A DNA stretch of 12,016 nt from Euryarchaeota archaeon TMED132 (GCA_002172355.2 NHGH02000046.1:1-12016); one strand, 5' to 3'; positions 1 to 5,893 are shown, counted from the stretch's first letter. Notes: a model not told the origin generated them from the sequence alone. Made by a program: numbers and translations.

Positions 1-2
1 AA

Positions 3-788
3 CAGGTCACGGTCGCTCTTTGGCGACACCTCCAGTCGCTCACCATTGCGGTGGAGGGCGAACTTGTGACCAGCGACGGGCGCCTCATGGGGAGGCTTGA
101 TCTGCTGTTTGCCGACGTTGACGATGCAGGTCAACTGAAGGGTTGGCTGGTGGCCGACTTGAAGACCGGTCGTGCGCCCACCGAGGAACTGAAACCCGAA
201 GTGAACCGGCAATTGCGAATGTACCGTGATATCTTGCTGGCGAACAACCCCTCTGCGCCACCTGTGCGAACGGAAGGGTGGTACACGAAAACAGCCTCGA
301 AGTGGACCGCAGAAGGTGGAAGCGTTCTGGAGCAAGCCTATGCCGCTTGGGAAGCAACCCAGCCCACAACCATGCCCATGGACCCAACTCCAGGGCCCGA
401 CAGTTGTGGAGGGTTTTGTGATTGGAAAGCATGGTGCCAACATTGGTGGAATTGGAGGCATGAAAACGGAACTCTTCACAAAGATGATTTTTCTGATGCC
501 GTAGTATTATTACATGAATTTGAGCCAAATAGCGGCTCTGCTGTAATTGAACTTTGTGAGCCATTAGATGGCGGCATCAGGGCAATCCCAACCGGTATCA
601 AGAAATCAGCTAAATTTGATGGGCGTGGCAAAGATGCATTACAAGAGGTTCTAGCATCCCAACACCAAGGTCCATTATTTCTAGGATCGATAATGACGGC
701 TCAAAGCACTTGGCGTATTGGCCATTGGTGTGACGTTCTACCTTGGAAACCAATTCTAGATGGCGTCGAATATATTCGTGAGAACTGA
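3..788 (+). CDS. RecB/Cas4-type PD-(D/E)XK nuclease with Fe-S cysteines, 5'-truncated by window edge
   Basis: The frame is open to the left edge (no stop from base 3), so the true start lies outside. Residues here are numbered from the GTG at 51. Nuclease motifs appear in order: GRLDLLF (Asp17), VADLKTG (Asp36, Lys38) and QLRMY (Gln54, Tyr58), the arrangement of RecB, AddB and Cas4 nuclease domains. Then comes CGGFCDWKAWC (Cys119, Cys123, Cys129), matching the C-terminal three cysteines of the 4Fe-4S cluster in AddB/Cas4 proteins; the fourth normally lies N-terminal to the nuclease core and would be in the missing part. Such enzymes cut DNA ends or single strands using metal ions. Residues ~140-245 form an extra, possibly beta-rich (OB-like) domain that I do not recognise. 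Codon use changes abruptly at about base 440-480, from GC-rich to AT-rich. The gene ends directly against the opposing exonuclease gene. Nuclease fold is well supported; biological role is not. Confidence 0.8.
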   Translation, partial: QVTVALWRHLQSLTIAVEGELVTSDGRLMGRLDLLFADVDDAGQLKGWLVADLKTGRAPTEELKPEVNRQLRMYRDILLANNPSAPPVRTEGWYTKTASKWTAEGGSVLEQAYAAWEATQPTTMPMDPTPGPDSCGGFCDWKAWCQHWWNWRHENGTLHKDDFSDAVVLLHEFEPNSGSAVIELCEPLDGGIRAIPTGIKKSAKFDGRGKDALQEVLASQHQGPLFLGSIMTAQSTWRIGHWCDVLPWKPILDGVEYIREN

Positions 789-1625
789 TCAATTTAGAGA
801 GTCTCTCAATGCTTCACGGGCATCTTCATCTTCGATTCCTTTTGGCGAAAGGAGCCAAGATATATATTTCGGATCGATATTTTGAATCTCTGAAACATGT
901 CTCCCCTTGTGTCTGCCAAAGGCGAGGACATAGTGGCCATCATCAATTCTAATTTTACCTAAAGAGTCTAACATTTCTAAATCTTCAAGCCCCCTTCCAA
1001 GGTTTGATTCCTCACTCCTCGAATCGCCATGTACCAGCCACCTTTCTAGTTCTTCCAATGATTTTCTAAAGTAGGGGGAATGGTCGACAGTAAGCCTCCA
1101 GAACAGCAGTAATGAAGCTGCAGCATCAGCAGCAGCAGTATGGGCGTTTTCAAGAGATATGCCATGCTTTCTACACAATGCTCCTAGATTGTGAGGTCTA
1201 GGTAATTTTACACGTCTGACAACTTCCAATGTATCTAGCACTACCTTTGGATTTGGAGGAAGTTTTCCTAATCTTCTAAACTCATTATTTAGTAATGGTA
1301 AGTCGAATTGCCTTACATTATGTCCGATGATAACTGCGCCCTCTACCTGCTCATATATTTCATCTGCAAAGGTAGAAAAATCACTCAAACCTCTGACATC
1401 GTTATCATATATCCCATGGACATTACTAGCCTGTATTGGAATCGAGCGGCGTGGATTAACTAGATTCTCGTAAGAGATTTCACTCCCGTCTTCGGATGAA
1501 CCAATCAAAGCGATTTGAACAATCCTGTCATTATTTGTTGAAATCCCAGTAGTTTCTAAATCTAAGGCCAAGACACGTTCTCCGTCTAGAAAGTTCTGAG
1601 CCATACAACGAGCAAAAGTTCCCAC
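789..1625 (-). CDS. DnaQ/ExoX-like DEDDh 3'-5' exonuclease with FGRHKGR-type C-terminal domain
   Basis: All five DEDDh residues of the RNase T/DNA polymerase III epsilon family are visible: Asp22 and Glu24 in LDLETTG, Asp108 in GHNVRQFD, and His162 and Asp167 in HTAAAD; LDTLE (Asp131) is the usual spacer motif. This predicts a metal-dependent 3'-5' exonuclease on DNA or RNA. Residues ~232-260 (FGRHKGR, then DPKYISWLL) resemble the small C-terminal domain seen in ExoX-like exonucleases; this assignment is from memory of the pattern. The GTG start at 1625 gives 278 residues; a TATA-like element (1645-1652) lies ~24 bases upstream, fitting a leaderless GTG start, while an ATG at 1604 (271 residues, beginning MAQNFLDGE) fits a ~20-base leader. 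No polymerase gene is adjacent, so proofreading is not implied; repair or RNA trimming are equally possible. Its stop codon abuts the stop of the convergent nuclease gene. Confidence 0.88.
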   Translation of the reverse strand: MGTFARCMAQNFLDGERVLALDLETTGISTNNDRIVQIALIGSSEDGSEISYENLVNPRRSIPIQASNVHGIYDNDVRGLSDFSTFADEIYEQVEGAVIIGHNVRQFDLPLLNNEFRRLGKLPPNPKVVLDTLEVVRRVKLPRPHNLGALCRKHGISLENAHTAAADAAASLLLFWRLTVDHSPYFRKSLEELERWLVHGDSRSEESNLGRGLEDLEMLDSLGKIRIDDGHYVLAFGRHKGRHVSEIQNIDPKYISWLLSPKGIEDEDAREALRDSLN

Positions 1626-1644
1626 TCCTTGAACATCACTATTC

Positions 1645-1652
1645 TAATTATA
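1645..1652 (-). promoter_or_regulatory. TATA-like box for the DEDDh exonuclease gene
   Basis: Read on the minus strand the element is TATAATTA, centred ~24 bases upstream of the GTG at 1625. This is the spacing expected between an archaeal TATA box and the transcription start, so the transcript could begin at or very near the GTG. It lies in the 63-base divergent gap shared with the acidic-protein gene at 1689. Confidence 0.5.
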
Positions 1653-1688
1653 CCAATATTCAAATCAAATTTTACTATAGGGTAATTC

Positions 1689-2069
1689 ATGGGGCTATTT
1701 GATAGAATTCTGAGACTTTTCGTCAAAGTCGAGCCCGAGATTCAAACCGAAAATAGTCAATCGGACATTGTACAGGAAGAATATGAGAATAAGTATCAAG
1801 GAAATAGCCAAAAGATTTCTGCGGATGCTATGGATACACTATTGCTAGACGATGAAGAAGATGAAAGTCCAGTTGAACCGGTTATTGTATCAGAATATGA
1901 TGCCGGAGATGTCGATTTTGATGAGTTTAATAACACGGACAATGAAGATAATTCGGACAAGAATGTGGTGGTTCATGAATCATATGATGATTTAGATGAA
2001 TATCTCGCCGGGGCCGAAGTTATTGGTGATATTCCGGGAGAAGTATTGTTTGATTCGGACAAAAGTTAG
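1689..2069 (+). CDS. Small, very acidic protein of unknown function
   Basis: I do not recognise this 126-residue protein. It begins MGLFDRILRLF, a short amphipathic, weakly basic segment that could bind a membrane or a partner, and then becomes strongly acidic: by hand count 37 of 126 residues are Asp or Glu against only 7 Lys or Arg. Acidic clusters include DDEEDE (residues ~55-60) and a DD-DEY stretch near residue 100. There is no signal peptide, transmembrane helix or cysteine, and composition suggests a largely disordered chain. Possible roles include an adaptor, a histone or DNA-protein competitor, or a regulator, but none is shown by the sequence. It is divergent from the exonuclease gene across a 63-base gap. 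Start at ATG 1689; no clear Shine-Dalgarno motif. Codon use matches the AT-rich neighbours. Confidence 0.7.
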   Translation: MGLFDRILRLFVKVEPEIQTENSQSDIVQEEYENKYQGNSQKISADAMDTLLLDDEEDESPVEPVIVSEYDAGDVDFDEFNNTDNEDNSDKNVVVHESYDDLDEYLAGAEVIGDIPGEVLFDSDKS

Positions 2070-2086
2070 CCGTAAAATAATGAAAC

Positions 2087-2091
2087 TTTTT
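2087..2091 (+). terminator. Possible oligo-T terminator after the acidic-protein gene
   Basis: A run of five T residues lies 18 bases after the stop of the acidic-protein gene and just before the next TATA-like element. Archaeal RNA polymerase can terminate at T-rich tracts without a hairpin; this tract is short, so the call is weak. Confidence 0.25.
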
Positions 2092-2098
2092 GCGCTCC

Positions 2099-2106
2099 AA
2101 ATATAC
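2099..2106 (+). promoter_or_regulatory. TATA-like box for the PKD lipoprotein gene
   Basis: The element AAATATAC is centred near 2103, predicting transcription from about 2128-2130. That lies downstream of the GTG at 2121 and 12-14 bases upstream of the ATG at 2142, which favours the ATG as the start of the lipoprotein. Confidence 0.4.
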
Positions 2107-2141
2107 ATACTATTACAAGGGTGAAGTATTCCTTGTCTATT

Positions 2142-3320
2142 ATGAGGAAGATGCAAGTAGTTGCCAAGACTAAATCTTTCTCGCTCTCATTGCTGATATT
2201 ATTATCAGTATTTGTCTCAGGGTGTATTGGATTAGACTCAACAGTAGACCCAAGGGCATCTCTACAGGCTTACCCCCTTTCAATTCAAGAAGGAGAGACA
2301 GTAACATTTGATGCTAGAGACTCTGAAGCAGTAGAAGGTGTTGTTACAGGTTTTGAATGGGATTTTGGAAATGGGCAAAAAGCAGAAACTGTAGTTGGAT
2401 TCACCTCTCACACATATGATTCATTTGGGGTATACACCGTCACCCTAACAGTCTCAAATAGCCAAGGTGGAGAAGATGATATATCTACAACAATAGTCGT
2501 CAATGGCGCCCCAGTACTCAATTTAACCATACCTGACCAGGTGAAGTCGGGAGATTCTGCGTTCTTGGATGCATCCAATAGTTTTGACCCAGAAGGCAAG
2601 GATTTGACATTTGCTTGGGATTTAGACTGGACCACTGATTCAGATTCAGATGGTGACCAAAGAAACGACATTGACGCAACCACTCCTACAGTTCTAGTTC
2701 CAACAAATGAATCTGGTAAAATACTGGGTAGTTTAGTTATTTCAGATGGTACAGAAGCAAGTGTCAGCGAATCTTTTACCATAGAAATAACCTCTAGAAC
2801 CTTCGAAGTCAAATGGGTGACTGAAGAACTAACTTTCACTTGGGATGATTACCTTGAACAAGGCAGTCAATGGGAAGATAGCATCTCTCCAGGCGACCTA
2901 GGCAGAGTCATGGAATATACTGCAACTCTACAATTGGAGCAGGAATTAGGGCCACAGGATAACTTTACCTTGACTCTTCTAATTGAAAATGACAAGTATG
3001 AAAAGACCGTACAAACAGAAGGCGGCAATATAACTGCTAATGAAACAGCCAAGGCTACTATGGATCGAGATGGCATCAATCCACTAGGAGAAGATGGCAT
3101 TTTCACCGCAGACTCCGAAGAGGCTTTGATGAACTTATTAGTTGGACAAGCCGGTTCAAGAACTGCTCAAGGAGTCTGGACATGGACAGTATTTGCACAA
3201 CAAGCTGACCCTGACCCACTTATTGATGGAATGATAGACCCAGATCCGGGTAATGATTGGGATTTAGAAGTAATTGTGATAGTTATGAGTCCAGTGTTAA
3301 CCGAGATTACTTTTGGATGA
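2142..3320 (+). CDS. Secreted lipoprotein with two PKD-like domains
   Basis: From ATG 2142 the protein has 392 residues: a basic N-terminus, a hydrophobic stretch (SLSLLILLSVFV) and the lipobox VSGC with Cys28, predicting export and lipid anchoring outside the cell membrane. Two Ig-like PKD domains follow: the first (~residues 36-121) has FEWDFGNGQ and YDSFGVYTVTLTVSN, very close to the WDFGDG and Y-x-V-x-L-T-V hallmarks; the second (~124-216) has LDASNSFDPEG and FAWDLDWTTD, with an acidic DSDSDGD insertion that could bind calcium. The C-terminal ~170 residues (from FEVKW) form another beta-rich region I do not recognise, ending without an anchor or sorting signal. Several N-x-S/T sequons are present, as expected of an archaeal surface glycoprotein. 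PKD domains usually act in adhesion or as spacers in surface proteins; no enzyme domain is visible. Alternative starts are GTG 2121 and ATG 2151, the latter directly preceded by GAGGAAG. Confidence 0.85.
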   Translation: MRKMQVVAKTKSFSLSLLILLSVFVSGCIGLDSTVDPRASLQAYPLSIQEGETVTFDARDSEAVEGVVTGFEWDFGNGQKAETVVGFTSHTYDSFGVYTVTLTVSNSQGGEDDISTTIVVNGAPVLNLTIPDQVKSGDSAFLDASNSFDPEGKDLTFAWDLDWTTDSDSDGDQRNDIDATTPTVLVPTNESGKILGSLVISDGTEASVSESFTIEITSRTFEVKWVTEELTFTWDDYLEQGSQWEDSISPGDLGRVMEYTATLQLEQELGPQDNFTLTLLIENDKYEKTVQTEGGNITANETAKATMDRDGINPLGEDGIFTADSEEALMNLLVGQAGSRTAQGVWTWTVFAQQADPDPLIDGMIDPDPGNDWDLEVIVIVMSPVLTEITFG

Positions 3321-3359
3321 TTAAGCGCCGATGCAAGGAGTAATTTAGCCGGACCTTTT

Positions 3360-3366
3360 GGGAGGT
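3360..3366 (+). promoter_or_regulatory. Shine-Dalgarno motif GGGAGGT deciding the start at 3376
   Basis: GGGAGGT ends 9 bases before ATG 3376, a normal spacing, but directly touches ATG 3367, which would be too close. It therefore supports ATG 3376 over ATG 3367 and TTG 3358. Confidence 0.5.
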
Positions 3367-3375
3367 ATGAAAGCC

Positions 3376-3729
3376 ATGGTAGATAGTGTTGAAATCAGCA
3401 GAGTCAATATTCGAGATACAGTCTCATTTGACATATCGGTATGGATGAATAATCCAGATGATTGGGAGTTTAGGCCAAGTCTTTCAGTAAGCGGACAGAA
3501 CTTCATTATTTCAGATCTCAATAATGGCTCACAGATGGCAAGTATCGAACTCGATGATGAACAAATGGAAACAATTCAAAGAGATAGAGCCGCTGAGTTA
3601 AGAGTTAAATTTCAAGTCCAGGGAATGCATGGAAGGTTGAAGAAAATTCATCCGATAATCGCTGACGGTAAAGCCAAGAAATTGGCAACTGCAAACTGGA
3701 AAACAACACAGCCTGTTCGTTTTGATTAA
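3376..3729 (+). CDS. Small cytosolic beta-rich protein of unknown function
   Basis: Starting at ATG 3376 (MVDSVEISRVNIRDTVSFD) the protein has 117 residues. The chosen start is the one with a properly spaced GGGAGGT motif; ATG 3367 and TTG 3358 are in frame upstream. It has no signal peptide, transmembrane segment or cysteine. The first half alternates hydrophobic and polar residues (VEISRV, TVSFDISVWM, PSLSVSGQNFIISDL), suggesting a beta sandwich or sheet; the second half is charged and becomes basic (LKKIHP, GKAKKL). I cannot assign a family. It follows the lipoprotein gene by 55 bases with no clear TATA box between, so the two could share a transcript. The next gene, also small and basic, begins 68 bases downstream. 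Confidence 0.65.
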   Translation: MVDSVEISRVNIRDTVSFDISVWMNNPDDWEFRPSLSVSGQNFIISDLNNGSQMASIELDDEQMETIQRDRAAELRVKFQVQGMHGRLKKIHPIIADGKAKKLATANWKTTQPVRFD

Positions 3730-3766
3730 TCATAATCTGTGAATCCTTTGGGATTGCCACCATTTC

Positions 3767-3774
3767 TTTGATAT
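3767..3774 (+). promoter_or_regulatory. Weak TATA-like element before the basic small protein
   Basis: TTTGATAT is centred ~27 bases upstream of ATG 3798, the spacing of an archaeal leaderless promoter. The match is imperfect (G at position 4), so confidence is low; if real it argues against the upstream TTG at 3768 as a start. Confidence 0.3.
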
Positions 3775-3797
3775 GGGTTAACAGTGATTTTCTACAT

Positions 3798-4088
3798 ATG
3801 GTTCCTAGGAGAGTAGGCAAGGGTTCGCAAAAGCGGGCTAGGTTTGAAAGATTGAAGAAAGAAGTTGAAAATTTTGTTGGGGCAAACCCAGGTTGTTCTG
3901 CCCAATCGATAGTTGCTAATCTTGCCCATGATAAGTCCATGCGAAATCATGGTTTAACGCCACGAAAAATCGGCTTTTTCATTTCGAGGAATTTATCCAA
4001 GACTTTGACTTGGTGGCAAGACCATAAAGCTGGAAGAAGAGTTTATGGAGAGATTGGCAACGTCCTGAAACCCAAGAAAACACGTTGA
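3798..4088 (+). CDS. Small, very basic protein, possibly helix-turn-helix nucleic-acid binding
   Basis: From ATG 3798 the protein has 96 residues, beginning MVPRRVGKGSQKRAR. By hand count 22 residues are Lys or Arg and 6 are Asp or Glu, so it is strongly positive. The core (residues ~16-70) reads as alternating helices: FERLKKEVENFVGANP, then CSAQSIVANLAHD, then LTPRKIGFFISRNL, a spacing like a small helix-turn-helix or winged-helix domain in which the last helix would contact DNA. The tail KPKKTR is basic. An in-frame TTG at 3768 would add ten residues; I prefer the ATG because the added residues have no basic character and the TATA-like element would lie inside them. Binding to DNA or RNA is inferred from charge and helix pattern only; a ribosome-associated or chromatin role is equally open. 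Confidence 0.65.
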   Translation: MVPRRVGKGSQKRARFERLKKEVENFVGANPGCSAQSIVANLAHDKSMRNHGLTPRKIGFFISRNLSKTLTWWQDHKAGRRVYGEIGNVLKPKKTR

Positions 4089-4140
4089 AATATTAATTTT
4101 AAGGGTTTCACTCATGTATTACCGATAATTAGCCACCTTC

Positions 4141-4806
4141 ATGACAGGTGAAATAGCGGCTTATTTTGACCTTGATGGTACATTGTTGGATGCCTCTAGT
4201 GAGAAGACGTTGACCGGCCATTTAGGGCTTAGAAGGCCTTGGAGAATACCATTAGGCGCTACTATGTGGACGCTAGGATTCATCGGAAATTTACTACGTG
4301 GGCGTTCTGTATATGATGCCGCAAGAAATCGCGGGCATTTCTGTTTAGCCTCATGGCAAGTATTGGAACAGTACTCTGAAATTTTAGCCTCACAGAAATT
4401 AATCGATAAAGTTCCTAAGGAGGCATTAGATTGTATCGCCTGGCATAAAAAACAAGGTCATAGAGTGGTATTAGTCACAGCCACAATCGCTCCAATGGCA
4501 GAAGCGATGGGTGCTCAATTAGGTATGGATACTATCTATGGCTGTGGTCCAGAAATCAGAAATGGAATATTATCGGGCTCTGAAAAGGGTTGGAGCGTAC
4601 CTAGAAGAAAAGGTAAAGTCCCAGTGGTAGAAAAAGATGCCAAAGACAACGCTCATGATTTATCACAATGTTATGGGTATGGAAATACCATGGCAGATAC
4701 TTGGTTCATGAAGATAACAGGAAATCCGATCGCAGTAAATCCAAATAAGAAGATGATGGACATGGCTGAAGAGAATGGTTGGCAATGTAAAACTTGGAAA
4801 GTTTGA
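4141..4806 (+). CDS. HAD-superfamily subfamily IB hydrolase (phosphoserine-phosphatase-like)
   Basis: The 221-residue protein carries HAD motif I as FDLDGT (Asp10 nucleophile, Asp12 acid/base), motif II as LVTAT (Thr113), a Lys-rich motif III region (residues ~157-168) and motif IV as GYGNTMAD (Asn182, Asp186). A mostly helical C1 cap (~20-95) with LDCIAWHKKQGH before motif II matches the HAD-IB/PSP-like layout. Family members remove phosphate from phosphoserine, phospholipid or other small phosphoesters using a phospho-aspartyl intermediate and Mg2+; the substrate cannot be read from this sequence. Motif IV is normally GD-x-x-x-D; here the first Asp is Asn, which may weaken metal binding or be a tolerated variant. 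The cap segment at ~40-52 (ATMWTLGFIGNLL) is hydrophobic and could sit against a membrane, hinting at a lipid-like substrate. Start ATG 4141 places motif I at the usual distance from the N-terminus. Confidence 0.85.
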   Translation: MTGEIAAYFDLDGTLLDASSEKTLTGHLGLRRPWRIPLGATMWTLGFIGNLLRGRSVYDAARNRGHFCLASWQVLEQYSEILASQKLIDKVPKEALDCIAWHKKQGHRVVLVTATIAPMAEAMGAQLGMDTIYGCGPEIRNGILSGSEKGWSVPRRKGKVPVVEKDAKDNAHDLSQCYGYGNTMADTWFMKITGNPIAVNPNKKMMDMAEENGWQCKTWKV

Positions 4807-4808
4807 AC

Positions 4809-4816
4809 ATTAAATA
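4809..4816 (+). promoter_or_regulatory. TATA-like box inside a 31-base gap
   Basis: ATTAAATA is centred ~26 bases upstream of ATG 4838, with no Shine-Dalgarno motif in between. This is the layout of a leaderless archaeal promoter and suggests that the 4838 gene is transcribed independently even though it follows the HAD gene closely. Confidence 0.5.
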
Positions 4817-4837
4817 CTCTCGAATACCATCTCAAGC

Positions 4838-5716
4838 ATGGAAACCAAAGAATCGATGCCTCTTTCAAAGGGCGTTCAAAGCCAAAAGAAGAGTAATCTG
4901 ATGAGAGAATTATCAGCAATCACGGCTTCTCATATCAGAGCATTTCAGTTTCTAGATGAGATTATGGAATCAGAAGTCGATAGAGTCATGCTTGATGACG
5001 ACTCTATCGTTGTAGTTGGTCATTTAGCGACATATCGAATTAAGATTGATACACTACTACAGAGATTGAGAAATCCTATTGTATATGGGATTGGTTTTGA
5101 TACAATTACAGTTCATGCTAAAGGAAAATTGGATAGAGAGAAATACACTTTTGCCTGTATCCAAAGTATTTCAGATGTGAAGGTTCCATTCGCAGACAGC
5201 ATAGCAGCGATGATATTTGGGCTACTTAATGACAATAATTTCTTTGACAACGAGAACGGAGAAACACTAAGAACAGCATTGGTGGAACTTTATGGACCAG
5301 ACCCAAATAGCCCTATTGGCAATAAAATGAAAGAGTATTTCTCATCTAGATTTGCTGCTGATTATGATTCAAAAGGTCAAACAATATCCTTTAGAGGAAC
5401 TCATGGATTCAAGTGGAGAATAGGTTTTGGCAATCCATTAGCCCTTGGTTTTAGTCTTGAGTACAAGAAACCCAGGCAGAGGTTTTGGCGTGTTTTGACA
5501 AAGGATACTGCATCAGTTCTTGACGGCGACGCTGCGATATTTATGTTCATGAGTCGTATTTCTAGAAGCCCAGGAAATACTATTCCTGATTCGATGGATT
5601 GGACAACATCCTTTGATTTATGTAAACTCATCTTACCACTAGTTGAAGAGTTCAGCCACATCGATGAAGACGAATTAGAAGCTCTATGTGACAAAATAGA
5701 TATGGCCCATTGGTGA
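4838..5716 (+). CDS. Conserved-looking soluble protein of unknown function
   Basis: I do not recognise this 292-residue protein. After a short polar N-terminus, residues ~22-60 are helical (ELSAITASHIRAFQFLDEIM), followed by alternating strands (SIVVVGHLATYRIKI, YGIGFDTITVHAKGKL) and a helical segment (SDVKVPFADSIAAMIFGLL). The middle contains DNNFFDNENGETLRTALVELYG, and residues ~185-220 form a basic/aromatic beta-rich stretch (GTHGFKWRIGFGNPLALGF, then YKKPRQRFWRV). The C-terminus is acidic (HIDEDELEALCDKID). No signal peptide, transmembrane helix, nucleotide-binding loop or catalytic motif stands out. A TATA-like element suggests its own leaderless transcript from ATG 4838. Its stop is four bases from the 3' end of the opposing tRNA-Arg gene. 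Coding status is supported by length, the absence of in-frame stops and codon use like its neighbours. Confidence 0.75.
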   Translation: METKESMPLSKGVQSQKKSNLMRELSAITASHIRAFQFLDEIMESEVDRVMLDDDSIVVVGHLATYRIKIDTLLQRLRNPIVYGIGFDTITVHAKGKLDREKYTFACIQSISDVKVPFADSIAAMIFGLLNDNNFFDNENGETLRTALVELYGPDPNSPIGNKMKEYFSSRFAADYDSKGQTISFRGTHGFKWRIGFGNPLALGFSLEYKKPRQRFWRVLTKDTASVLDGDAAIFMFMSRISRSPGNTIPDSMDWTTSFDLCKLILPLVEEFSHIDEDELEALCDKIDMAHW

Positions 5717-5720
5717 ACAT

Positions 5721-5797
5721 TGGCGGCCCCGCCGCGATTCGAACACGGGTTACTGGTTCCGCAAACCAGTGTGATATCCAAGCTACACTATGGGGCC
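5721..5797 (-). tRNA. trnR: tRNA-Arg(GCG), CCA encoded
   Basis: Read on the minus strand this folds as a 77-base cloverleaf: acceptor GGCCCCA with CGGGGCC, D arm GTGT/TCAC, anticodon stem CTGGT/ACCAG with loop TTGCGGA, a four-base variable loop TAAC, and T arm CCGTG-TTCGAAT-CGCGG, then discriminator G and an encoded CCA. The anticodon GCG decodes CGC and, by wobble, CGU arginine codons. Two pairs are irregular: A7 opposes C66 at the base of the acceptor stem, and U13 opposes U22 in the D stem. Position 26 is A, so this tRNA would not be a G26 substrate for the Trm1 enzyme encoded nearby. No intron is present. Its own TATA box lies upstream at 5823-5828, and its 3' end is four bases from the stop of the opposing 4838 gene. 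Confidence 0.93.
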
Positions 5798-5822
5798 TTG
5801 AAGCACTCCACTTATGCTTTGG

Positions 5823-5828
5823 ATATAA
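5823..5828 (-). promoter_or_regulatory. TATA box for tRNA-Arg
   Basis: On the minus strand the element reads TTATAT, with 25 bases between it and the first base of the mature tRNA. This fits transcription starting at or within a few bases of the mature 5' end. Confidence 0.55.
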
Positions 5829-5843
5829 GCGCGACGGGTTTCG

Positions 5844-5851
5844 AAATATAT
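5844..5851 (+). promoter_or_regulatory. Possible TATA box for the thioesterase gene
   Basis: AAATATAT-like sequence centred ~46 bases upstream of ATG 5894 would give a leader of about 20 bases. The sequence AATATATT is palindromic, so direction is not fixed by the element itself. Confidence 0.35.
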
Positions 5852-5893
5852 TCAAATGCAAGGTTTCATTGATACCCGCTAATTCGCACATAC

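Noticed and set aside
85..564. Long antisense reading frame on the minus strand
   Set aside because: It lies fully opposite the nuclease motifs, exists because of the GC-rich composition, and its translation has no recognisable domain or start signal.
3..788. Cas4 identity for the first nuclease
   Set aside because: The nuclease motifs and cysteines fit Cas4, but there is no CRISPR array or other cas gene in the window and the extra C-terminal domain is atypical, so only the broader RecB/Cas4 nuclease class is claimed.
2408..2839. 143-codon minus-strand frame inside the PKD lipoprotein gene
   Set aside because: It is a shadow of the PKD coding sequence: Ser/Val-rich, with no promoter or ribosome site.
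5834..5878. Inverted repeat CGGGT/ACCCG upstream of the thioesterase
   Set aside because: The arms are only five bases and 35 bases apart, too weak for an operator or hairpin terminator.
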